A DNA stretch of 64,000 bases. Source: Lytechinus pictus. Its lineage: Eukaryota > Echinodermata > Echinoidea > Temnopleuroida > Toxopneustidae. Within the stretch, counting starts at the first letter, position 1. Each line of letters starts with the position of its first letter. Under the pieces are notes generated by a model that was given only the letters and a program-made list of their open reading frames with translations, was not told the DNA's origin and ran no database searches. Below are positions 33,201 to 46,400 of this stretch, piece after piece. Both the position numbers and the translations under genes were made by a program. The stretch lies in assembly GCF_037042905.1 (NCBI RefSeq), contig NC_087257.1:13800001-13864000 (forward strand). The letters are read 5' to 3'.

Positions 33201-34611
33201 AATGTGGCGCCTTCTGCGATCGCTCCTTATTCCACAAGAAACGTTCACATTCTCCACTGAGCACTGGTCATTATCTTCACAAATATACCCGAACTCACTA
33301 GCCTTTAAAATGTCAAGGAATCCTTGGGCTATCGTGTTTACACTGCTGTCCTCATTCTCGGAACACGGGGAGGGGTAGTAAAGGGTCTCGGGAAGAAAAT
33401 TCTTCGACGTGCTTCTTGGCTTTTGCTCTAGATAAAGTAAAACTCATGGGTATACTACATGTATATGGCCCAACATTGCTATAAATAGGTAAATAAATAA
33501 GACACCTAAACAAACAACAACACTGAAAATCGGACGTGAGCTCAGAAATGAATGACAATGCAAAGATTGCCTAGTTTCATTCAGCGGTCATATGCACAAA
33601 ATGATGGTATGCAAATTAGGGAACCTATGCTTTCACATCATCACTATTTCTTTTGAAGAATTTGATTCTTTTTGTTTTTGGGGGAGGGGTAGGTTGATAA
33701 TAACATTTCCTCTCTATTTAGAAAGATAATTAAACATAATGAAAATTTTAAATGATTGTATTCCGTGATGAACTTTGCAACAGCTCATGCAGGATTGTGA
33801 CTTCATAGACATATGGGTCACGTAAGGTTAGCGATTAATCACCCGCTTGATTTTCGCGACTAATTTTTACTGAAGTCAATTCAATCGATCGTTTAAAAAA
33901 AAGAAGATCTACGACGATTGCTAAGCTTTGTGTTACGAACCCCTGGGTTAATTCTTCATGTTAATTATAGCCATACCTTTCTTTCATACAAATTTAATTT
34001 TACGTCATAGCATTGAATCACTCTTATCAAATCGTAACCGTATACCAATATGTATCCAATTATTTGGGGGGAAATTTTTTTTCAGGACGTCTATATATTA
34101 TAAATTTTGTGTGCATAAAGTGTTTTTCCATAAATTGGTGATTATGTGAGATGTATTTTTTCTCACTTATTCGCTAGATAATTCATCGCTAATGCATTTG
34201 TAACGTTTGTATTGGTTCCCTTTGTATTTTACATCGATGTTATTTATAAAGTTCACAGGATTCATCATATGTTCAGGTTAGAGTAAAAACAATGATTATA
34301 TTCCCCCAATAAATATGTATGCAGAAAATAATTCCTATTGAATCGCAAATATTTACCTGAACAACCTGGTACTTCGCTGTGAGGACTCCAATCACCAGAG
34401 GTGCTGCATATGAACATTTCAGTCCGAGGAGCTCTTCTTGGAATATCGTAGCCCTTCTCACAGAGCATACTGCAGAACTGGCCATAGGCAAATATGTCAC
34501 AGGCCAGTGCCCCGTTCTCGGGAGGGTATAATTGTGGGCACCTGCTAACATCTGTGAAATAATCACGACAATCGTCTCACACAAAATTTAGAATACATTA
34601 AATATGCCGAA

Positions 34612-34681
<70 letters not shown>

Positions 34682-37600
34682 ATATATAAGAAGAATTGTA
34701 AGAGAAATTACATTTCTTTTATTTATATATTTTCTATTTAAGGATATCCATAGCCTAGAATGAAAAAGTACATTCCAGACCGTGTTTGTAAAAGTTTTTG
34801 TTATGCAGGCCTCTCGCCTATTTAAAGGCCAAGGAGTTTTATTTTTGAATAGGGTAAGGCAGACAATAGGATCCAAGTAGTAGTAAAAAGAACAATAGGC
34901 TTAGCTATGTTGTTAACATGTTATTCATCGTGCTTCAACATCAGTTTCATCATCGCCATCATTGTGAATTTTAACTTAAGGAATTTTCGCCAGCCAACTT
35001 GGATCTTATCTGTATTATATACTGGACTATCATAACTGTGAACTATAACCCTGGATTGTACATCGGACACTTCAAGAGATTGATGTAAGATCATTGTTTG
35101 GTTTTATTTTGTTTAAGTACATGATTTATTTACTGTAATAAAAAAGGAAATAAAGTTTAAATTTTAAATCTTAATTTTTTATTGTTATATATATATATAT
35201 TAGTCGAGAGTCAGAATTTTGTCATGTCTATATTCATTTCAGATCCGGAAATTCAACAAATATAATGAGACACAATCCACCACGTTCCATTAAATCAAAG
35301 TTTACTGAACAATATCCAACTTGACGCTCTGTTGAGTATCATATTCCATATTTGTAGTACTTTGCGAGCCGAAATAGATCAATATACAACAATTCCGAAT
35401 TCTGCAGCTCACATAATAGTGGTAGTGGAGACAATGTTTATTTTAAGTGCATTTAACAATTAGCTCAATTGATTCCTGCTTCATTCTATTACATGTATTT
35501 GCATTGCTGAAAGTCATCTAACCATGACGTAAGTTGTACTTACGTACGGTCTTATATATAGAAGGATTGGATGTGGTCTCATATTATTCATATCATGCAA
35601 AAATTTGTAACAAAACTATTTTTTCCTTTCAAAGTGTTCAAGTCTTTTGTTTTTTTCGGGGGCTCACTATGCCACTGGAAGTTTGATGCGAAAGACTTAC
35701 ATGTGACATCAAAATCCATTTTGCACTCTGACTGTAGACCAGTTTCGGGATCGGAGACATAACACGTGATTTCATGGTGTCCCACTGGTAGTGTTACCGG
35801 GCTATCTGGAACATCACACGACAACACAAGATCAATACCTGGAATAGGTGAGTAGGAAGGGTGTTCATATTTAACCTCTGCAGTTCCCTCAGTTGCAATT
35901 ACCTCACCGCCAAGTGGACATGATGTTATAACTGGTTGAACCTTATCTAGACAACAACAAAAAGAAATTGGGAAGGGAAATAAAGGGCTGGCTGGAACAA
36001 CAGATTTCAGCTGTAGAGGAAATCGCGTTAGATAAGAGGTATTATAATAAACATTTTTCTTTATCTACTGACAAAATTCACTGACGGAAAATGGGTTTAT
36101 GAGAATTTATATTGAATGCTCGCGAGTGACGTTACAAATTTGACGAAAATTTATGACAATGGTTCTATGATTGATTTTCACCGGGTTTTTGTTATAATCT
36201 AGATCTTGTCTTCTTTCTCATAACCAGACATTGCCTACCCCAGTGGCGCTCCTAGGATTTTCCAGGATTTTCGTCAGGGAGTGGGGGGGGGGGGGGGGGG
36301 CAAAAAGGTCTTTCAAGCTCGTCAGGGGGGCAGGGATACATGCATGGGTGGTGGCTTTGCATGGGTGGTGGCACGTCAGGGGGGGGGGGGGCAGACTGCC
36401 CCTCTGCCCCCCCGTAGGTACGCTAGTGCCCCCCCCCCTTTGCGTGAGAAATATGCCCATAGTAAAAGTTAAGAACATCGATTACTACTTGGGAAACTTA
36501 TCTCGAACTTGACTGATATCGGCAGAACCACAACACTTACTCGTTATGTCGACTATGAATACACAAGACACACTATTGCCCGCCTCATCGGTGAATGTGT
36601 TTGTACACTTCGTATCAGATGTGAAGTTGTATGGAGACTTTAAATCGGGAGGGTCGGTAGTCATCAGCGGATCTGTGTCAAAATTATCGATTGCTCTTGG
36701 GTTGACGAATGTAACCTCTACACCCCAAAACTTAATGCGATCAACCCGAAGGGGAGACTGTGGGCAATCCAATATTGTAGGAGGAACTTCATCTGCAAGG
36801 AAATTGAGAGACATATTCTGCAATTTACCTACCACCGTATTGAAATGGGAGGGCAACTAACCATTCTTGATGCTTTAAGAGGTTTATTCCTCACCCCCAA
36901 ATAAAAATATAGGTCTTCATTGAGTATGATAAAACAATTCTCTTGACCTAACATGAGTTACGCAATCCGGCAGTCCTTGTAACCTCTGGTGCAATGAATA
37001 TACTGTACGACTGACAGAGCAAGAGTACTGATACGACACTGTTTTATATAATAAAACAAGAGGCCTACAGTGAAAATATCATGCGTGATATAAAAAATAA
37101 CTGCTCATTTAATTTGTACCTTTCTGTCCGGCATTTGAACTGGAATTCCTCATTTATGAACTGGTTAAATGGTAACCGAAAAGATTGTATTTAAGATTTT
37201 ACCTTTGCACGGTATTACTGATATATCCAGTTCTTGATCCCATTCTCCTTCGCGGCATGTGAATGACTCGTAATCTGTATCCAATGTAAGGAGGAAGTCA
37301 CAGCTCATGGTGCACACTGTTCCATCAGGTACCATGTCAGACCCGGAACAGGTTGACGGAGAGAATATCACTTCATCGGGAACAACAAGAGGTGTGCAAC
37401 TAGTCGCTGCAAGAGTAATTATATACAGCAGTTTTCTCTTTAGAAAATGAATTAATTATCAGTGTTGTATGACTCATACTCAGGCTCGGACTCTAATGTG
37501 CGGGATTCGGACTTGGACTGTCAGACTAATGGGCCCAGTCCCAAGCGAGTCCTAAATGAGTCCTTGGATTTAAAAACCAACTTTATACCAATAATATGGG

Positions 37601-40303
37601 ACTGAAGATCTTCAAATCCAACTATATACCAAGTAGGTGGACTGAAGACATTCAAACTCAACTATATACCAAGTACATGTACGCAGGACTGAAGATCTTC
37701 AAATCCAACTTTATACCAAGTATGAAGGACTGAAGTTATTCAAACTCAATTATATACCAAGTATGTAGGACTGATAAACTTCAAACCGAACTATACACCA
37801 AGTATGTGGGACTTATCGAAGATCTTCAAACCCAACCGCATAATAAGTATGTGGGACTGTAGATCTTCAAACCAAATTTATACCAAGTATGTTGGACTTG
37901 AGAACTACATCAGCTACAAACTGACAAAGATTGGAACATAGTTATATTATTTTCATGGACCAATCGGTGCGATACATGTGTGCATCTGCTCAATTCAATT
38001 CATCAGAATGCTTATTATGATAACTAGGCAAGGAAGCATGCATTTTTTTAATATGGTCTGATTTATCATTGTTGGTCCGATAAACTCCCTAACTATAAAG
38101 CTAGGGAGTATTCGGAAATTGGGAGTACAATGATGTTAAATTAATGTCTGACGTATAAGCCATTCTAGAATGTAAAAACCCATTTAAAACGTATCACTGT
38201 GAGTACGTTTATGAAAACTGCGATAATTCAATGATGTCGGTCTTACTTCGGCAAACTGGTTCATCCTCATAATGCCAGTAGGTATTGGATCCATCAAATT
38301 CACAGGTCGCAGTAGAAGAACCCTCCAAAATATACCCTTCAGAGCATTCGAGATGGCATGCAGATCCATGGATCATTTCACATTCATCTAGTAGATAGCC
38401 GTGTTCAGGAGGGCTTAAGGTTTCGCACTCCCTCGCTGGAAGATAAGTATATTTTTTTCATGATATACTTTAATATTACATTTACATACCGAGTCATAGA
38501 AAATGATTACGAGCAAAAGACGGCAATAGCAAATAAAAATGATATCAAAATATCTATTTGAGCGATGCAAATAAGGCAGATTATTAAGAAAAAAATGAAT
38601 GAAAAGGAGTAAGAAGAGCGAGCAGGAGGAAAATAGAAAGAGAAGAAGAAGAAGAAGAAAAGAAGAAGAAGAAGGACGAGAAGAAGTCTATTGATGTTAA
38701 ACTATGAATTATCAAAGGTGACATAAATTTTAATACTTCATAACCAATCTTAAAATCAAATTTGGCACTCAAATTCTTACAAAGCGTATGGAAGTAATAC
38801 TTTAATTTGTACACCACTCAAACATGAAAAACAGTCCAGCAAACTTAGACGCATACCGCTCATGCAGTTAACTTTCCATAATTTTTACAGAGAGCTAGAC
38901 CATGACACAGGTTAAATTGGATTTCGGAAACGGGCCATCGCGTTATCATTCATTCGTTTAAGTGGTAATATGGTTTTGGGTGCAGCAAATTGTAAGGATA
39001 AGAATTGGGATTTAATAGGCTAAGTGTTAATTTTGCGGCGAGGATTCTACACGCCATGTAACCCTTTCATTACAGCCATAAAGTTAAACTGGAATATAAT
39101 AAACCATAAACGATAATAGGTTTGCCTTTCTTCTTTACTGGGGAGGTTGAGATGCGTGGGGGCAATGTCATTTGAACCGTTAGACCAGTCGCACTTTGTC
39201 CTGTTTACTGTATATGCCTACTTTACAATTTTCTGTACCCTACATAAAATACTTCTACCGACCTTTTGGGGTGCAATGTTGCACCCTAAGTAAGAAAAAG
39301 GTGTACAAATGCACCCTTTGTATTATTTGCACCAATAAATCAACCGTTAAAGGTGCAACTTTAAACCTCTTAAGGTGCATAATACTTGACGCTGAAAAAG
39401 GTTCCAATTTGCACTTTTAATACATGGTTCACATCTGCACCCTTAAACATGTTAAAAAGGTGCACAAATAATCATATTGTATGCTGCTATAATACCAACC
39501 CTAGGGTTCAAATTTCAACCCCCATTTCTTAGTGTGTTTTATCAACTAAAATGTACCTTTAACTTCCAGAGTAAACTGACAAAGACCCTCGTTGCCTGCT
39601 TCATCAACAGCACTGCAAGATATAACATATTCCCCTATGGTCATGATCCCAGGCTGTTGGTTACACACCCCTACTAGTTCTTGTGACTGCGGGTGATTGT
39701 CTCTTACAACTACAGACCATTCAACATAAGCTGAGTCTTCTCCTCTGTTTACAAAGACTACCATATCTTGTGGACAGTCCTCGAATTCTGGTGCCTGCAG
39801 ATCTAAATAGGAAAAGAGAAACATCAAAAATAAGCACAAGTGAATCAATATGAAATTATCTGTTGTAATCTTGATTGAATTAATATCTAAGTTAACCTAT
39901 CAAAAATCTAACAATAACCTCTTCATTTATAATTTTAAGATTGCTACTTATAGTGGCATCTGCTTTTGGTATACGTTTTGTTTTTGTCTTGACTTCACTG
40001 GTACTTCTGTGTAAAAAAAGGCCCGATCAACAGCGGGGCACACATACCACACATCTATCAGTTCCGAACCCAACAACACACACTCACCAAGACCCACCAC
40101 ACTCACTACACACGCACCTACAAACGCACACGCACCCTCACCCTCACCCCCACGCACACACACACCCTCACACACACATCCATTCTCATTCGACCTCCCC
40201 ATCCCTCACCTCCCCCTCCCCCACACACCCATTTCACATTAATGTAGGCCTATATACAGTGCGTTCCACCAATATATATATGTATACACACACACACACA
40301 CAC

Positions 40304-40370
<67 letters not shown>

Positions 40371-40394
40371 TGTACATGTATAATTTCACACATT

Positions 40395-40427
<33 letters not shown>

Positions 40428-43400
40428 GTTCATCATTATCGATGAGTTTCATTACTTCATCGCAAATACCTTTTTTCCGGGACGCACTATAAAGTTGATG
40501 TATGGTTCAAAAGAAAGTACACACAAAGTACCAAATAAAATGTTCATTGAGCAATTTCGTGCTGGGAATCGGATATAGGCCTTTTCATGCGAAAGTTTGG
40601 CGCCTTTTGAAACCCACCACGGCACCTTTCAAGCACACACACACTCATATCCCTTCATAAGCCCATGCGAACTTCCCATGAGCCACTTACCCACACACTG
40701 AACCTCCTCCGTGTTTCCAGACCACGTCTGATCATCGTTACAAGTAAGTTCTCTCAAATTCGGAGGGGCTATTTTGAATCCGGACTGCTCACATTCCAGG
40801 GTACAGATATCACCAAAACGTGGATCAGACAAACATGTCTCCGGTGAAATGGCAATTGAAGTGGGCTCCGACAGCACCTCACAGGATATTCCTGGTAAAT
40901 ATAATTATTCACAGTAGCCATTTGCATGTTACTTTCTGCATTAAGTGCTAATTTCTTAAAAAGAATTCTATAAAGATGAATTATATCGAACTGCTGTTAA
41001 TTCGGATTCGTATTAACTTGTAGCACTTACAACAAATTATACGAATTCTGTTCATTGCAAAAAACAATGGTTGTACAAAAAAATCGAGAGTAAATAACAT
41101 TTGGTTCCTTCCCTTGCTTAGACGACCATCATAGCTTTCTATACATATATATTTTTTTTGTTTCTGTTTGTTTTTTGCTTTTTTTGGTTGGGAGGGGGGG
41201 GGGGGGGGGTCTGCTAGCTGTGGCATGATTGGATGAAAGTTCCAAGAGAGTCCAACATTAGTTCATGATGAAGAGAGGGTAGCGAATATACAGTGCGTCC
41301 CAGAAAAAACTATACACTTTTGAAATGGCTGCCAAATAAAAAATGTAGCTCTTTGAGGGAAAGCCAATAAAGACAACTTTCAAATGACACCAAAAAGTTG
41401 GAAAACTATTCATGCTTGAGCGAGCACCGCCCACTGAAACAAAGGGTATGAAAATTAGGGTGGGCTGGAATTAGCCTTCCAATTTATGTCAGTTTTTGAG
41501 AGGCGAATCCTTTCAAACATGCAAAGTTAAGGGCGTTGTGATAAATTAATGATCAACCGTGACCAGTTTTGGTTGCTTAAGCAAATTTTATGAATTATTA
41601 AATTGAACTTTAATGCATGAGTGAACACAAATTACACTTTTTGGCAGCATTTCAACTTTATCATATGTATCTCTTTTGGGGCAGCATTTCAACATTATCA
41701 TGTGGATATCAGCAATGTGTTCATGGGAGTCGGGAGAATAGGGGGTGAGATAGGATTTAAGTGAGATAAGTAGGTTGATGGAATAAGGGTCAACAGAACA
41801 TTCAGCCCCCGCCCCCTCCCTCTTTCCCGCCCTCCCCTCCTGTTGAGAGACTGATGGTTATGTTCATGTACGCAAAGTCCAGAGCAGAATGTTGATTTTA
41901 TGATTAATTTTGAATTGGGGGGCATCAACTTTTTCCTATCATTTAGTCAACAATTTATCAGTAAATCAACTTACTCAATGTGCAATGTGATCAATCAAAC
42001 ATTCATTTTTTTTTTCAATAAATTATTTCATTAATCATCATAATCATTGAATTTCTTGGTAATCATTAAAAAGAACTGACCATCAGCCACCTGTTGGCAG
42101 TTAAGTTTTGAAAAGGCTTTTTTCAATCCAGGAAGTGAGACCGAGAGAGAGAGAGGGGGGGGGGGGGGGCTGGGAAATGGAGGTGGAGAGTGGAGGGTAC
42201 ATATGACTTTTAATTTGTAAAATGACAAAAAGAAAAGGATTGCCCTTTTAACCAAGTCTTAGCATACCTCGCCCTCTTGCTTGTAACAGGTACCATTACA
42301 TTACTCTGACTCTCACGAACACACAAAAGTTTCTGAGGTCCACAAGATGAATATGCTACACTTAAATTACAATTCCTGTTCACTCATGCATTAAATTTCA
42401 ATTTAGTTACTCATTAAATTTGCCTAGGAAACCAAAACTTATCTCACTCATTAATTTAGCTTAGCACGTTCCAAAGGACTAACCACTAAAAAAAACTGTA
42501 AGGCTAATTCCTGCCCAGCCTAGCCGAGGTTAGTCTCTCAAGAAAAAGAGAAGCGGGGGGGGGGGGGGGGGGTGAGATGGAGAGAATGGTTGCTAAATGT
42601 TCTGTTGACCTTTATCCCATCAACGTACTTCACCTACCTAAGTCATATTACCCCCTCTTCTCTTGACTGTCATGAACACATTGTTGAGATCCACATGATA
42701 AAGACAAAATGCTGCACTAAGAATTGCAATTCCTGATCACTCATGCATTAAATTTCAATTTAATAACGCTTTAAATTTTCACAAACAACAAACTGATCAC
42801 AACTAATCTTTAATTCACCAAATAACCCTCAACTTTGCAAGTACCAAACAAACAAACCTGAAAGAAATTAGAAGGCTAATTCCGGCCCACCCTAATTTTC
42901 ATACCCTTTGTTTAAGTGGGCAGTGCTCGCTCAAGCATGAATAGTTTTCCAACTTTTTTGTGTCATTAGAAAGTTGACTTAATTGGCTTTCCATATCTAT
43001 AAGTATTTTCCCCAAAGTGCTACATTTCTTATTTGGAAGCCATTTCAAAAGTGTATAGTTTTTTTTGGGACGCACTGTATATATGACTCTTCAATTAAAA
43101 TAATTTCCATCGATTCTAATAGGAATGTACAATGCATAAATATTGAATACGGCGTATCAGTCTCTAATGGACTCCAGAAATAATATCTATATCAATTTCT
43201 AGGCATGTACTTTGTATATGGTTATACCATCATGATATATCATTTTACCAATTGCGATTGCGGATTATATCACTTACTTTCACATACAAAGTCTGTCCTA
43301 GGCCACACCCCTCCTTCCGAACAGGTCAATGCGCTCTCTCCTTCCCCGGAGTAACCTGGTTCACATAAGAATGTGCAGGTTGTTTCAAAAGTCACAAATT

Positions 43401-46400
43401 GGTCGTCACAGCCAGGCGCATAAGCAAACTCCGGGACTTGAAGGGGAAGGCATGTCTGTACTGTGATAACGAACCATGGGAAAAGGTAAGCATCCCCATT
43501 TTTGTTTTTTAGTTCATTCGACTCCACCATTTCTCGCGCACAGAACGATGACGTAAAAATTTCCCCAGCTTTAAAAATTAAATAACAAGCTTGGTATTAG
43601 ATACTTTGCGAATTTCAACATCCCAAAATTGCAGTTGGGTAAAAATTAACCCAGGACTGATTAAGAACTCGTCGTCACATTTACCATTTAGCTGTCTTTG
43701 CTCCCGACAGAAGAATGAATCCTATGAATCAAAATGCATTGACAATGCAAGTGAAATCACAATGAATTCTTTGTGGAGGGTCGGTGGATCGGAAAAGCAG
43801 TTTAGTCCCACGTTTCAGAGCTAACGGAAAATTGCAAATATGTCGTTTGTCCAGAATTACTGAAGAAGAAACTTCTATATCGATTCACCGACAATGACTA
43901 AATTTTCATGAAGGGCATTTGACAATATATTTCCTACGTTCCTGAACGCGTCTGTGCAGCTGTTGCGAAATCTCCTAATGTTGAAATGGGATCATTTACT
44001 TGATCAATGATGTCTTTCGGGGTACATTATTTTCATTAAATTTCAAGAGGTTATCAAAGTTCAAACGCATTTTTCTCGAAAGGCAGTGTACGCGCTTCTC
44101 CCATTTGCGCTTTCTGTCGGATATACACATACTCTCATGTTTGATTCGTTATCGGCAAATACTAAAAAAAATATTTATCACCTTCACGCAATTCATATTT
44201 GTAACTTACTTTGGCAGGTTGGCGTGTGTTTGTTCCATGCCGGGGTGCCATCAGATGACTGCTCACACTGTAATGATGACGCTCCCTCCAGATCGTAGCC
44301 CCCGTCACATGAAAACGAACATTCACTGCCAATGTAGGGATCATCGCAACCAATCATAAAGCCGTGAAGGGGTGAGTGTAGGGCGGAGCAACGGTGCACT
44401 GGAACCATGATTATCAGGGAAGCGAAAGTACAGCAATACAATAATATTTTAAGGAGTTTTAGATCATGACATCTGTATTCGATTTCGTCAAAGAGGCAAC
44501 CGATAGTAACCAAAATCACCCTCTGAAGGAATGCAGGTGTAGGCTATTCTAAGTTATATTTGCCACATAAATAAGATCTTATATATAACCAGGCAATATT
44601 GTTAAACACATTTCGGCAACTGAGGTTCTCTCCGAGAAGGGTTTACTTCCTAACTTTCATCGGCCTATAAGTAATTTTGCGTGATTCTTTAACAGGAAAC
44701 TACATACGTTTATGCGTTTTTACCCCCCCCCCCAACTTATGTACTCCGTCAAGAAAATATCTCGGAGATAAAAAAAATACCGTATAGGGTTTGCTTATCT
44801 CTAGATCAGACCAGGGGGGTGTTTCACAAAGAATTAAGTATGACTTAAGTCGCACTTAAATGCCAACGTGTACATGATATGCAACGCGCGATCTTATTGA
44901 TAGATACGCATTAGCGCGCGTCTTCATGACACGACCTGACCAATGCGGTCAAGCCTTTCATACCGTACGCAACTCAGTATTTAAGTGCGACTCTAAGTCA
45001 TACTTAAATCTTTGTGAAACACCCCCCAGGTGATGTTTATTTTAAATTTTCGTCACTTTCAAATGAATTTAGCCAACATTTCTTAAAAAACAAGATATTA
45101 TACACCGAAAAAATTTCCGAATATCGTATGGTATTATACAATTATTGACTGTTCATGGGGGCAATAGTCGATATTACTGCCCCGAGATGATATTGTTTAT
45201 ATTGATTGATATATGCCGATTATTTTGTTAGCTGGTCAATAGCAAAAATAATGACTTACTAAAATCAAGCCAATCGGTAAATAAAATGATATACATTCAT
45301 GCGCACAATACAATCAAAATCATATATAATGAAGGTACCAATGAAATGCTAATGCAAGCACCAACTTACCAGTCACTTCAATGATCATGCTACATAATGA
45401 TGTGAGTGCAAACCCGTCAGTGGCTTTGTATTGTATTGTAGTTGTGCCTTCTGGAAATGTACTCCCTGAAGTATGACTAGGGTCCAACCTGTCGTATATC
45501 GTTGAAAAAATACATCTAATATCTATATCACCGCAAAGCTTAAAAAACATACTTTCTTGCAATGTCGTTCCTAAACTTTGACACCTTTTAATCGGGTCAA
45601 AATCGCACATTATCACGAAAGAAGAAGTCGAGATTTCCTAAATCTCTGAATATTATGGTATCCAGAGTTTTCAGAAGAGGTCGAGTAATTTGAAGAGACT
45701 ACTTCATGGAGAATGTGGAGGTGGACTGGTTGAATCTTTTGGATTCTGGGATGTGGTGTGGTCTGTTTGACCAATCAGGGTACAGTATTCTAGTATTTTT
45801 AGGTGCTTGGCCCATCAAACCTTTGATCTCGACCACAGCGTCTTCTAAAACTCATATCCTTTTAGACCGTAGATCATCAGCTCTTTCATTACGTACTTTC
45901 TTTTTATTTATTAATTTATTATTATTTTTTTCATTTTTTGGGGGGATGGTCAAACAAAAATAAATGGAAGGAGAAAAAATGTTTCTTTTCAAGTAAAGTA
46001 ATGTGCTTGAAGCAGTTTTGATTTCAGCATTTCTCTTTCTTTACAAATAGCGTAAAATGAAAGCTTAAACTCATGGGACAGCACAATTATTTCTTCTTTA
46101 CATAAATAAATATATATAACAAAATGAAATATAGATTTTACATCTTTATTTTTCAGGAATATAGGAAATTGAAAATTAAAACCTTGAATTTTATAGCACA
46201 TAATAGACAAATCAGAAGTTCAGGATATATTCAGATTCAACAGAGAAATTCAAATCCATGTTAAAAACCTACTTTTTTGTTTAATAGCCTTTCCCTTCGC
46301 ATGTGAAGCCCCTCAGTTTACAGTCTACTGTGAACTATACAATTACTTGAGTTTTTGCTGAAATTCCTTCTATTTTTTTTCTAAGCGCTTAGAGACACGT

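Noticed and set aside
39941-40492. 183-codon + frame rich in His, Thr and Pro
   Set aside because: Produced by (CA)n and (TA)n microsatellites within an intron and a small transposon.
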